A stretch of DNA of 21,877 nt. It comes from an uncultured Cellvibrio sp. (GTDB lineage: Bacteria > Pseudomonadota > Gammaproteobacteria > Pseudomonadales > Cellvibrionaceae). Location of the stretch: assembly GCA_946482345.1 (NCBI GenBank), contig CAMLRJ010000010.1, positions 1 through 21,877 on the forward strand, read 5' to 3'. A model generated the notes under the pieces. It ran no database searches. It saw nothing but the letters and a program-made list of their open reading frames with translations, and was not told the origin of the DNA. A program made the position numbers and the translations under genes. Shown in pieces: positions 6,646 through 14,452 of the stretch. How positions within the stretch are numbered: the first letter of the stretch is position 1; each line of letters starts with the position of its first letter.

Positions 6646-7620
6646 ATGCGCAGTTTTTTAATTCTATCCATGGCTTTTTTTCTGCTATCGATAGACGTTT
6701 CAGCCAAACCCTATAAAGGTGCAGAAGTCTATACCAATCAAAGTTATTTATATGGGCGTTACGAAATGCGCATGCGTGTTGCCAATGCCAGTGGTGTGTT
6801 ATCCACATTTTTTACTTACAAAAATGGTTCGGAAGCTGGCAACACTTTTTGGGAAGAAATTGATATAGAAGTCTTTGGTAAAGAGAACGCCAAAATTTGG
6901 CAAAGTAATATTATTCTCGGCAGTTCGCGTCCTGCCATACATGTTGAAGAAGAACATGAAGTGGACACTTCGTTAGCGGATGCTTATCACACCTATGTGT
7001 TGGAATGGACACCGGATTATGTTGCCTGGTTTTTGGATGGCGTAGAAGTACGGCGCATATCCGGTACCAGCACAGTCACCAGTCTCACCAATCCACAAAG
7101 TTTACGATTTAATTTGTGGGCATCTGAATCGGTTGAGTGGGCCGGTGCATGGGATGATTCCGTATTGCCGGTTTATCAATTTATTAATTATTTTGAATAC
7201 AAAGCTTACAACCCGGTTACCAAAATATTTGAGGGCGGTTGGCGCGATGAATTTGATACTTTGGATGCAGCTCGTTGGGGAAAAGCCAGCTGGACTTTTG
7301 AACATAATCGTGTCGATTTTGCGCCGGAAAATGCGGTAATAAAAAATGGCATTTTGGTTTTGGCGCTGACAACAGAAAATGCTACAGGTTACACCGGTAC
7401 GCCACCGGCAGATGAACCCGCGAGCAGTTCAAGTTCGAGTGCAAACTCCAGTAGAATTTCGTCAAGCTCTGCTGCAAGCAGTTCAAGTCTTGTTAGTAGC
7501 AGCTCATCAATTTCTTCATCAGCGCCTGCAACAAATTCTGGCGGTGATTCTGGTGGAGGCGCTATTAATTTATTCTGGTTATTGTGTTTAAGCGGATTAT
7601 TGTTGCGCAGAAAAAATTAA
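6646..7620 (+). CDS. Circularly permuted GH16 beta-glucanase with poly-serine tract and GlyGly-CTERM-like tail
   Basis: This 324-residue paralogue of the preceding enzyme shares most of its catalytic core. It has a signal peptide to V-S-A (residue 20) and the catalytic motif E71-I-D73-I-E75. It has the same permuted order, with W-R-D-E-F-D-T-L-D-A-A-R-W and N-G-I-L-V-L-A-L-T at about 199-242, as in the Fibrobacter enzyme. There is no carbohydrate-binding module. A serine-rich tract (260-292) leads to a Gly-rich motif (S-G-G-D-S-G-G-G, 298-305), a hydrophobic helix (F-W-L-L-C-L-S-G-L-L-L) and a basic end R-R-K-N. This matches the GlyGly-CTERM sorting signal processed by rhombosortases after type II secretion, so surface anchoring is likely. 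The ATG at 6646 has only a weak ribosome site (GAGACA). Predicted mixed-linkage glucanase. Confidence 0.9.
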   Translation: MRSFLILSMAFFLLSIDVSAKPYKGAEVYTNQSYLYGRYEMRMRVANASGVLSTFFTYKNGSEAGNTFWEEIDIEVFGKENAKIWQSNIILGSSRPAIHVEEEHEVDTSLADAYHTYVLEWTPDYVAWFLDGVEVRRISGTSTVTSLTNPQSLRFNLWASESVEWAGAWDDSVLPVYQFINYFEYKAYNPVTKIFEGGWRDEFDTLDAARWGKASWTFEHNRVDFAPENAVIKNGILVLALTTENATGYTGTPPADEPASSSSSSANSSRISSSSAASSSSLVSSSSSISSSAPATNSGGDSGGGAINLFWLLCLSGLLLRRKN

Positions 7621-7624
7621 TTCC

Positions 7625-7676
7625 GTAGGGGTGGGCCACCGTGCCCACCCGGGTAGCCACAGGGGGCTACCCCTAC
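7625..7676. repeat. Structured repeat between convergent genes, probable bidirectional terminator
   Basis: Outer arms GTAGGGGT (7625-7632) and ACCCCTAC (7669-7676) enclose two smaller hairpins: GTGGGC/GCCCAC (7631-7636 with 7643-7648) and GTAGCC/GGCTAC (7653-7658 with 7665-7670). The result is a three-way-junction layout. The GTAGGGG-GTGGGCCACCGTGCCCAC pattern is a common dispersed repeat type in bacteria. It fills the space between the glucanase stop (7620) and the stop of the AraC-type gene (7685). Confidence 0.7.
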
Positions 7677-7684
7677 AATAGGGA

Positions 7685-8812
7685 TTATTTCTTACGAAAA
7701 TCCGCTGCTGACATACCCACATAACGTTTAAAAAAACGATGAAATGATGATTTACTGTTAAATCCGGATTCCAGCAGAATATCCAGAATCGTCATCTGCG
7801 CACAATCCGGATCAAGCAACATTTGTTTGGCTTTGTTGACCCGATATTCATTGACGAATTCAAAAAAATTGGTGTTAAAGTGTTTGTTGATAATGCTGGA
7901 CACTTCGCGATAATGAATGCCCACGTGCCGTGCAAATTCTTCAATATTCAAATTGGGTTTTAGATAGAGTTGTTGTTTTTCCATTGCGTCGCGAATGCGA
8001 TTAATCGATTGCGGTGACACTTCAACAACGGGTGCTTCTTTTTCTTTCGATTTACTGCGCGTTTCCAGTAATTGATGCGCATATAACAGGCTGTAGATAA
8101 ATAAAGCATTAACCAATAAAAACGTAATGTAATTATCAAAAATACCAAAACTGTCCGCTATATTCAGATTGATGTTTTGCCCCAATAAGTGCACAAGCAG
8201 CGACCATAACCAATTGATGGCAAACCCCAGTGTGAGCAGCAGAAGCCAATAAGGTCCTTCCAAATGTAAACTGGAATAAAATTCTTTTAGCTCGCGTTTA
8301 TAACGGCTGATTTCCAATACCGCTGCAAAAGCATAAATCATCGGCATACCTTTGAGGTAGTGCCACAAGTAATTGGTGAGAACAACCGTCTGTTCCGTGT
8401 ATTGCGTGGGGAGAAATCGCAAATTGTCGCTGTTCAGATTGCCCCAAACAATAAAACCGAACGCCGCAGGCAAGTGTAATAAATGTAGTGCATCTTTTGG
8501 TTGCAGACTGAAATGGGGGCGAGTAATAGATGCTACATAAAAATACAAACATAAACTTTTGCCCACCACCGCAGTTACCAATCCCAGTGACAATAACATC
8601 TTGGCATAGTCGGTTTGCAAATGAATCTGATCGCTCCATAACAACAAATTACAGAGCGCACTAAGACCCACACAAATAAAAAATCCTGACAAAAAACGCG
8701 AAGCCAGCGCGCTTTGTTTGGATAATACCCATTGAAAAATAACCAACAGCATACTGACGGTCAGCGTCAATAACAGAATTAAATCATGAATGTTAAAGAG
8801 GGGCGTCTTCAT
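7685..8812 (-). CDS. Membrane-anchored AraC-family transcriptional regulator
   Basis: The 375-residue protein has about seven hydrophobic segments in residues 8-247, for example I-L-L-L-T-L-T-V-S-M-L-L-V-I-F, L-L-L-T-L-G-F-A-I-N-W-L-W and Y-I-T-F-L-L-V-N-A-L-F-I-Y. A short charged linker follows (S-K-S-K-E-K-E), then a C-terminal AraC DNA-binding domain (about 287-373). That domain contains two helix-turn-helix units (I-E-E-F-A-R-H-V-G-I-H and I-L-D-I-L-L-E-S-G-F-N-S-K-S-S-F-H-R-F-F). This architecture senses a membrane or periplasmic signal and acts on DNA directly. It lies 8 nt after yceH, so the two are probably co-transcribed. It is convergent with the second glucanase, so control of that gene is possible but unsupported. 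The ribosome site before the ATG is weak. Confidence 0.9.
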   Translation of the reverse strand: MKTPLFNIHDLILLLTLTVSMLLVIFQWVLSKQSALASRFLSGFFICVGLSALCNLLLWSDQIHLQTDYAKMLLSLGLVTAVVGKSLCLYFYVASITRPHFSLQPKDALHLLHLPAAFGFIVWGNLNSDNLRFLPTQYTEQTVVLTNYLWHYLKGMPMIYAFAAVLEISRYKRELKEFYSSLHLEGPYWLLLLTLGFAINWLWSLLVHLLGQNINLNIADSFGIFDNYITFLLVNALFIYSLLYAHQLLETRSKSKEKEAPVVEVSPQSINRIRDAMEKQQLYLKPNLNIEEFARHVGIHYREVSSIINKHFNTNFFEFVNEYRVNKAKQMLLDPDCAQMTILDILLESGFNSKSSFHRFFKRYVGMSAADFRKK

Positions 8813-8820
8813 TCGCTTTT

Positions 8821-9525
8821 TTACGAAATAGATGACTCAATATCAGCGTCGCTGACACCATTCAAATTCATCAACACTTTTACTTGCTTTTGCAAAAGTA
8901 AAACCTGATCACTAAGTTCATTTACTTTGTATTCAAGCTGCGCCACCTGATCATTATCAACTGGATGGCTGGTTTTGGCCGCACTCACCATGGCCGCAAT
9001 CGCTGTTAGATCCGGTTTTCCACACAGCAAATGCATATATCTGTCTTCACGCTGGCCAGCAACACGCGGAATTTTTACAAAATAAGGCGTGGATTTTGCG
9101 CACAAATATTCCATTTTCTCTTCAACGGCTTTGCTGTTTTCAAAATCAAACATGCGTTGCGTTCGCGAAAATAATTCCGCCAGAGTTTGCGGGCCTCGCA
9201 GTAACATTATGCAAAGCAATGCTTGCGTTGCTTTATCCAGTCCCAGAACTCTTGTTAAGCGTTGATCAAAACGTGGCGCACGACCCGAATAATCAACATG
9301 AATCCAATTTTTATCCTGCAATTGACTGGTGCAACGTTGCAACTCTCCCTGTTCATAATGACTTACAGGTTCCCTGCTGGTTTTTTGATTACAAGCCAAT
9401 ACCAAACTATTTAATGTAATCGGATAAGCTTCCGGTGTGGTGAGCTGTTTCTCCATCAACGAACCTAACACCCGCGCTTCAATAGCGGTTAACAAAATTG
9501 CATCGGCATGAGTGTTGGATTCCAT
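8821..9525 (-). CDS. yceH: YceH family protein (DUF480/UPF0502)
   Basis: The 234-residue protein matches the YceH family. The hallmark N-terminal stretch reads L-T-A-I-E-A-R-V-L-G-S-L-M-E-K-Q, followed by T-P-E-A-Y-P-I-T-L-N-S-L and A-C-N-Q-K-T-S-R-E-P-V. The middle carries L-L-R-G-P-Q-T-L-A-E-L. These form two winged-helix-like units, and the C terminus (about 190-222) looks like a short coiled coil. The biochemical role of the family is not established. The start at 9525 has an excellent ribosome site (GAGGAAAA). It leads a two-gene minus-strand unit with the AraC-type gene 8 nt downstream. Confidence 0.93.
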   Translation of the reverse strand: MESNTHADAILLTAIEARVLGSLMEKQLTTPEAYPITLNSLVLACNQKTSREPVSHYEQGELQRCTSQLQDKNWIHVDYSGRAPRFDQRLTRVLGLDKATQALLCIMLLRGPQTLAELFSRTQRMFDFENSKAVEEKMEYLCAKSTPYFVKIPRVAGQREDRYMHLLCGKPDLTAIAAMVSAAKTSHPVDNDQVAQLEYKVNELSDQVLLLQKQVKVLMNLNGVSDADIESSIS

Positions 9526-9560
9526 TGTTTTTTCCTCGAGTTATGATTTTTGACCGATAG

Positions 9561-9599
9561 TAAAAAATAATCCCGGCTTTCGAAATGAAAACCGGGATT
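9561..9599 (-). terminator. Intrinsic terminator of the TonB-dependent receptor gene
   Basis: On the minus strand a 13-bp stem with one mismatch (arms at 9587-9599 and 9569-9581, core CCGGGATT/AATCCCGG) is followed by a run of six T (9567-9562). It lies 40 nt after the receptor stop codon at 9639 and upstream of the yceH promoter area, separating the two units. Confidence 0.85.
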
Positions 9600-9638
9600 A
9601 GTATAACAGGCAAAAACTGATAAGGTGATGGCTTTAAC

Positions 9639-12062
9639 TTACCACTCAAACATCAAACCAAACAGCGGTAAAGCAGAACCGTCTTCTGTTTCATCAACAC
9701 CGCGACGTTCGTTGAAATCGGAATCGCTCGGGTTATCAGATCCTAGCAAGTTGATGACATCCATAAAAGCAATTACTTTGGTTCTACCGAAAGTGCGAAT
9801 ATAGTCAAGGCGAACATTCAATGCATTAAAGGTGTCATACCTGTCGGTGTTGATGGAAATGGTTTCGCGTGAGTAGCGAAATGGTTGGCCTGCTCCCAAA
9901 ACATCTTCATTAATCAGATATTCATTGCGTGGTTTTCCTGAAGCAAATTTCCAACGCGATGAAATTTTCCAGCGCTGGTTAATTTCCCAGGCACCACCAA
10001 TACTGAAAATATGGGGTCGATTGAAATTGGCATCATATTCCCTGCCATCAGCCGTATCACGTTGAACGGCATCGTTGTAAGAATAGTTGATGCTGGCTGA
10101 CCAACCATCATCAAATTGCCGAGTCAACGCAGTGTCCACACCAAAAGATGTTCCTGTTCCTTCATTGCTAAACGTTTTGTTGACACCATCGCCTTCGACA
10201 ATCAGGTTATCCAACTCCTGATAATAAGGTTCGATAAAAAATTGTACGTCGCCATTAATTTGATATGCAAAGCCAACACTGAACTGATCGATAATTTCGT
10301 TTTCCAGTTTTGCAGCTGAAGCGTCGCTGGCGCGATCACCGAAGCGTGGTGCTTGATAATAACGGCCCGCCGTAGTTGTTACCCGTAAATCATCATTTAT
10401 TGGCCAGGTTGCACCAAGGCGTGGCGATAATAAATTTTCTTCCGAAAAATTATCGCGTTCATATCTCACACCGGCACGAAAACTCCAGGCATCAAACAGA
10501 AAATCCTGATTCAGGTAAGTTACATAATTAACTTCTTTTTGTTGATATTGGTTGTTTATCGCTTCAGGTGTTAACACCACATATTTTTGTTGGGGAGAAT
10601 CGCGATAATCATCCTGATCATAGGTATAGCGAATCCAGTCATCTGTCAGGTTTAATGCAAATGTCAAATCTGTCTGGATCACACGTAAGCCCGCAGAAAA
10701 ACGTCCAAGATCATTGCCTGTTTCAAAATCGGTTTGTAATCCCAATTCTTTTTCTTCGCGGGTTGAATTAAAAATATTATTGCGTCGCGGAATATCTTCG
10801 GCATCAGTGCCTACTGGTACCTGATCAGGATAGGCTTCACCTATGGTGTTGTCTTCTTCGTAATTACGATGATAAATCTGATTGGTTAATTGGCTTTCGC
10901 TACCAATTAATTTAGTCCAGGTGGCCGCAAACAAACTGTTATCCGTTTCGGTAGAAACCAGATCTGTACTGCCGTAATCCCCGCGTCCGGTTTCATCGGA
11001 AGCCAGCACGTTATCGATATCGCGCAAATATTCTTCGGGTGCGTAGATCGCCAAAAATTTCAAACGGTCATCATCACCCAGCTCGGTAGATGTTTTTAAA
11101 ATGATGTCCGTTAATTGCGGCGCGCCAATATCTTCCAAATCAATCATTTGAAATAAACGATCAAAATTGTAATCGCGTGCAGAAAAAAGTACGGACGTAT
11201 TGTCATGAAAACCACTGGGGCCGTCGTAACCAATTTCAAAACCGGCAATATCCAAACGTGTGCGATAAGACGCAGTTTCCGGATTACCTTCTGCAACATC
11301 CAGTTTTAATAATGATCCGGATTTTCCACCATAAGCGGGGTTCCATCCTCCGGGTTGGAATTCCGCTTTACCGATAGTGTTGGGTGCGAATACTGAATAA
11401 CGACCACCGCCTTCAACTTCATCGGGATCACCAAAACTATCACTGAAATGAACCAGATTTTCGAAAGGAATACCATCAACCAAAATCAAATTGTCACGTG
11501 GTCCATTACCCCGAACGGTATAACTGGAAAATTCACCATCACCAAATAAACCGGGCAAACCATCGAGCGAACGTAAAACATCGCCGCCACTGCCCGCTGC
11601 ACTGTTTAAATCTTCGCGATCAATATTGCTGGAGCCAACAGGATTCAATGGATTTCCGCCCATGGATTTTCCCAACACCATGACTTCTGCAATGCCGACA
11701 TTCAAAAAACTGAGTCGTGTTTCCAGCGGCGTGGTTTTATTTTTTTCCACGCGCACACTGGGTAAGCGTTGGCGCTGATAATTCGGATGGCTGACAACTA
11801 CAGCGTATAAACCAGGTTGCAAATTACTGATTCTGGCAATTCCCTGATCATTTACATTGACCGTTTGCACGGCGCCATCACGGGATGTGACCTTAACCGA
11901 AACACCGGTAAGGGCTCGCTGCGTATCTGCATCAATAGCCACCAGACGAATCTTGCCTGTATCGGCATAAACATTTGCAGCCAACACAATAAAAAGCAAT
12001 GCAAGTAATGTTTGCAAAAATGAATAAGATAAATTCCTTCGCGGAAAGCGTGATAAAAACAT
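9639..12062 (-). CDS. TonB-dependent outer-membrane receptor with carboxypeptidase-regulatory-like N-terminal domain
   Basis: I choose ATG 12062 (AAAGAGGT upstream, 5-6 nt spacing), which starts a signal peptide ending V-Y-A (residue 33); an in-frame ATG at 12188 would add 42 non-signal residues. The 807-residue protein has a carboxypeptidase-regulatory-like beta-sandwich (about 36-117, with G-L-Y-A-V-V-V-S-H-P-N-Y). A plug domain follows from about 135 (V-L-R-S-L-D-G-L-P-G, T-V-R-G-N-G-P-R-D-N, I-L-V-D-G-I-P-F). The long barrel ends in G-L-M-F-E-W with a terminal aromatic. Such receptors import siderophores, glycans or other ligands using TonB energy. No classical TonB box can be pinned down by eye. 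The substrate is unknown, though a carbohydrate would fit the glucanases nearby. It is monocistronic, with its own terminator. Confidence 0.92.
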   Translation of the reverse strand: MFLSRFPRRNLSYSFLQTLLALLFIVLAANVYADTGKIRLVAIDADTQRALTGVSVKVTSRDGAVQTVNVNDQGIARISNLQPGLYAVVVSHPNYQRQRLPSVRVEKNKTTPLETRLSFLNVGIAEVMVLGKSMGGNPLNPVGSSNIDREDLNSAAGSGGDVLRSLDGLPGLFGDGEFSSYTVRGNGPRDNLILVDGIPFENLVHFSDSFGDPDEVEGGGRYSVFAPNTIGKAEFQPGGWNPAYGGKSGSLLKLDVAEGNPETASYRTRLDIAGFEIGYDGPSGFHDNTSVLFSARDYNFDRLFQMIDLEDIGAPQLTDIILKTSTELGDDDRLKFLAIYAPEEYLRDIDNVLASDETGRGDYGSTDLVSTETDNSLFAATWTKLIGSESQLTNQIYHRNYEEDNTIGEAYPDQVPVGTDAEDIPRRNNIFNSTREEKELGLQTDFETGNDLGRFSAGLRVIQTDLTFALNLTDDWIRYTYDQDDYRDSPQQKYVVLTPEAINNQYQQKEVNYVTYLNQDFLFDAWSFRAGVRYERDNFSEENLLSPRLGATWPINDDLRVTTTAGRYYQAPRFGDRASDASAAKLENEIIDQFSVGFAYQINGDVQFFIEPYYQELDNLIVEGDGVNKTFSNEGTGTSFGVDTALTRQFDDGWSASINYSYNDAVQRDTADGREYDANFNRPHIFSIGGAWEINQRWKISSRWKFASGKPRNEYLINEDVLGAGQPFRYSRETISINTDRYDTFNALNVRLDYIRTFGRTKVIAFMDVINLLGSDNPSDSDFNERRGVDETEDGSALPLFGLMFEW

Positions 12063-12514
12063 AACAGACCTCTTTAAATCCGAAGTGGTAGATAACAGGA
12101 AGTGAAATCGTGAGTCTTGACAGGCAGGAAGGTAAAAAAGAAATCCTTTTTGTCTTACTCGTTGATACAAACACTCCATATTTCCCATAAAGTTTTCCTT
12201 TTAGTTGAGCTTGATGTCATATCCTGTGACACTAGTGTGCGAGCACTGTCCGGCGCTCAAATTAATGAATGTTGATTGTCCAATAAATCTGTTTTAAAAA
12301 TATTACACAATCAATAAAAAGCGTCGAAAAGCTTTCGCGGCAATCATGCAATAGAACTCAGGCAAAATCTACAATAAATATTTTACGGCTCTCACAGATA
12401 TACCAAAAAATTAAAATCATTCTCTATTTTATGAAATGAAAGAGGTCGGCTTGCAAAATTGCGCGCCAGTTTTCAATCATTCTTGATTCATTTGCAAGTC
12501 ACTACTGTGGGCAC
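12063..12514. other. Long AT-rich divergent intergenic region (TonB receptor / arsR), no gene seen
   Basis: Together with the arsR promoter that follows, this gives 513 bp without a convincing gene between the divergent receptor and arsR. In-frame extensions of both neighbours run into it but lack ribosome sites. It must hold the receptor promoter on the minus strand, which I could not place with confidence. A long leader for the receptor (up to about 200 nt) is possible. No recognised riboswitch or RNA gene was seen. Confidence 0.5.
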
Positions 12515-12543
12515 TTGCCATCACATATGGAATAGCATATATT
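12515..12543 (+). promoter_or_regulatory. Sigma-70-like promoter of the ars operon
   Basis: A -35 box TTGCCA (12515-12520) and a -10 box TATATT (12538-12543) are separated by exactly 17 nt, each matching consensus at five of six positions. The predicted start near 12550 gives a leader of about 26 nt to the arsR ATG at 12576. An AT-rich palindrome covers the -10 box. Confidence 0.65.
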
Positions 12544-12558
12544 TGAAAAACCATATAT
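12537..12558. promoter_or_regulatory. Candidate ArsR operator
   Basis: ATATAT (12537-12542) and ATATAT (12553-12558) form an inverted repeat with a 10-nt spacer, flanked by a wider pair ATATGG (12525-12530) and CCATAT (12551-12556). The site overlaps the -10 box and predicted transcription start, where a SmtB/ArsR-family repressor typically binds. The short, AT-only arms make the exact boundaries uncertain. Confidence 0.4.
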
Positions 12559-12575
12559 ACAAGGCTAATACAATT

Positions 12576-12917
12576 ATGGCCATAACTCCCGACCAACTCT
12601 GCAAGGCACTTGCCGATGAAACCCGTATGCGTATCGCCTTGCTAATAACACGCGAAAAAGAACTGTGTGTGTGTGAGCTGACCTGCGCACTGGATGTGAG
12701 CCAGCCAAAAATTTCGCGGCATTTGGCGCTGCTGCGAGAATCGAATCTGTTAGCGGATCGCCGCAAAGGTCAGTGGGTTTATTACCGGCTACATCCAGAT
12801 TTACCCGGCTGGGTAATCAAAACATTAAAAATTTTATTGGATGCCAATCACGTATGGCTCGACGAAAACCATCAACGTTTATGTGAAATGGAAGATCGGC
12901 CGAATCGTTGTTGTTAA
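12576..12917 (+). CDS. arsR: ArsR-type arsenic-responsive repressor
   Basis: I choose ATG 12576 with AAGG upstream; an in-frame ATG at 12459 would run through the promoter. The 113-residue protein is a compact winged-helix repressor of the ArsR/SmtB family. The metalloid-binding signature E-L-C31-V-C33-E-L lies at the start of the recognition helix region, followed by V-S-Q-P-K-I-S-R-H-L-A-L-L and the wing R-K-G-Q-W-V-Y-Y-R-L. In the E. coli plasmid ArsR the third ligand lies three residues after the second cysteine; here the next cysteine is four residues on (C37). Extra cysteines occur at 9, 103, 112 and 113. As(III) binding should release it from DNA. It heads a plus-strand operon with osmC-like, gapdh, arsJ and an ATP-grasp-like gene. 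Confidence 0.9.
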   Translation: MAITPDQLCKALADETRMRIALLITREKELCVCELTCALDVSQPKISRHLALLRESNLLADRRKGQWVYYRLHPDLPGWVIKTLKILLDANHVWLDENHQRLCEMEDRPNRCC

Positions 12918-12963
12918 TGATGAAACGGTAAGGTTATTAATAATATTTTTCGAGAAATTAATC

Positions 12964-13377
12964 ATGCCAGCAACCAAGATGACTTTTCATGTCCATGCCA
13001 AGCGTAACGATGCAGAAAGCAGTCACGCTTACTGCAAAGAGGCGAGCTTATTAATCGATACTAATTTGGCAGGGCGGGTGGATGCGTTTAATCCGGCAGA
13101 ATTATTGTTGGCAGCACTTTCAGCTTGCATGATTAAAAGTATTGAGCGAGTTGCGCCAATTTTAAAATTCCAACTGCGTGGTGTTGAAGTTGAATTGAAT
13201 GGTGTTCGGCAGGATTCACCACCGAAAATGGAATCCATTCACTACATTATCCGCGTGGATACGGAAGAGACCGATCATCGGTTAGCGCTGCTGCACGATA
13301 ACGTTAAAAAGTTTGGCACGGTATTTAATACAGTTTCCCCGGGTACAGAATTAAGTGGCGAATTAATCCGTAAGTGA
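12964..13377 (+). CDS. OsmC-family protein in the ars operon
   Basis: The start is ATG 12964 with a GAGA upstream; a longer in-frame ORF from 12841 overlaps arsR and lacks a signal for initiation. The 137-residue protein matches the OsmC/Ohr fold: an N-terminal strand region, the helix N-P-A-E-L-L-L-A-A-L-S-A-C55-M-I-K-S-I-E, and strand R-G-V-E-V-E-L-N-G. The C-terminal helix is H-D-N-V-K-K-F-G-T-V-F-N-T-V. OsmC and Ohr peroxidases use two cysteines. Here C55 is in place, but the position of the resolving cysteine in the N-T-V segment is occupied by G118, and the only other cysteine is C24. Thiol-peroxidase activity is therefore doubtful. It lies 46 nt after arsR and 67 nt before gapdh, so co-transcription is likely. 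Its role in arsenic resistance is unknown. Confidence 0.8.
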   Translation: MPATKMTFHVHAKRNDAESSHAYCKEASLLIDTNLAGRVDAFNPAELLLAALSACMIKSIERVAPILKFQLRGVEVELNGVRQDSPPKMESIHYIIRVDTEETDHRLALLHDNVKKFGTVFNTVSPGTELSGELIRK

Positions 13378-13444
13378 ATTTCAATCAATAGCCCTGGCGC
13401 CTAAAAAAATTGCCTGAGGATCTAATTAGTATCAGAGGTTGAAG

Positions 13445-14452
13445 ATGAAAAAAATCAAAGTGGGTATTAACGGTTTTGGGCGCATAGGTCGTTTGGCTTT
13501 GCGTGCGGCTTGGGATTGGCCGGAATTGGAATTTGTGCAGGTTAATGATCCTGCAGGCAATGCAGACACTTTTGCACATTTATTAAAATTCGATTCAGTG
13601 CAGGGTGTTTGGCCATATGAGGTTGCTGCTGAAAACAATGCAATCCGGATTGGTGATAAAACAATATCGCTCACACAAAATAAATTGATTCAGGATACCG
13701 ATTGGTCAGCTTGCGATGTGGTGATTGAAGCCAGCGGTAAAATGCGCGATACAAAATTATTGCAAGCTTATCTGGATCAAGGTGTAAAACGTGTGGTGGT
13801 AAGTGCGCCAGTAAAAGAAGCCGGGGTATTAAATGTTGTGATGGGTGTGAATGATGATTTATTTGATCCACAACAACATCGCATAGTCACAGCAGCATCT
13901 TGCACCACTAATTGTTTGGCGCCAGTGGTAAAAGTGATTCATGAAAAGCTCGGCATCAAACATGGTTCCATTACTACCATTCACAATTTAACCAATACGC
14001 AATCCATTCTTGATCAGCCACATAAAGATTTACGTCGTGCGCGCGCTTGCGGTTCTAATTTAATTCCGACTACAACCGGTTCTGCAACCGCAATTGCTGA
14101 AATATTTCCTGAATTACGTGGGCGATTAAATGGGCATGCTGTACGTGTGCCTTTGGCGAACGCTTCTTTAACGGATTGTGTATTTGAAGTAAATCGTGAA
14201 ACCAGCGTTGAAGAAGTGAATCAATTTTTAAAATCTGCCAGCGAAAACGAACTGAAAAATATTTTGGGATATGAAGAGCGGCCTCTGGTTTCTATTGATT
14301 ATTGCGGTGATCCGCGATCTTCAATTGTCGATGCTTTGTCAACTATGGTGATTAATAAAACCCAGGTGAAGATTTATGCCTGGTATGACAATGAATGGGG
14401 TTATGCGAACCGGACTGCGGAGTTGGTGAGATTGGTTGGTTCCCCACTTTGA
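13445..14452 (+). CDS. gapdh: ArsJ-associated glyceraldehyde-3-phosphate dehydrogenase
   Basis: I choose ATG 13445 (AGAGG six bases upstream) over an in-frame TTG at 13439. The 335-residue enzyme has the full GAPDH layout: NAD-binding N-G10-F-G-R-I-G15, D35 after the second strand, catalytic A-S-C153-T-T-N-C-L-A-P and H180 in T-I-H. It also has [10 protein letters not shown] and C-terminal N-E-W-G-Y-A-N-R. The stretch T-I-H-N-L-T-N-T-Q differs from the housekeeping T-V-H-x-Y-T-x-x-Q form. Next to arsJ, this enzyme is known from work on Pseudomonas ars operons to form 1-arseno-3-phosphoglycerate from glyceraldehyde 3-phosphate and arsenate. The unstable product is the substrate for ArsJ. The stop codon lies within a repeat element that follows, so the last codons derive from that element. 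Confidence 0.93.
   Translation: MKKIKVGINGFGRIGRLALRAAWDWPELEFVQVNDPAGNADTFAHLLKFDSVQGVWPYEVAAENNAIRIGDKTISLTQNKLIQDTDWSACDVVIEASGKMRDTKLLQAYLDQGVKRVVVSAPVKEAGVLNVVMGVNDDLFDPQQHRIVTAASCTTNCLAPVVKVIHEKLGIKHGSITTIHNLTNTQSILDQPHKDLRRARACGSNLIPTTTGSATAIAEIFPELRGRLNGHAVRVPLANASLTDCVFEVNRETSVEEVNQFLKSASENELKNILGYEERPLVSIDYCGDPRSSIVDALSTMVINKTQVKIYAWYDNEWGYANRTAELVRLVGSPL

Noticed and set aside
12063..12188. N-terminal extension of the TonB receptor to an ATG at 12188
   Set aside because: The extension precedes a clear signal peptide that starts at 12062 with a good ribosome site.
12841..12963. Longer OsmC-like ORF starting inside arsR
   Set aside because: The extra 41 residues overlap arsR in another frame and do not resemble an OsmC N terminus.
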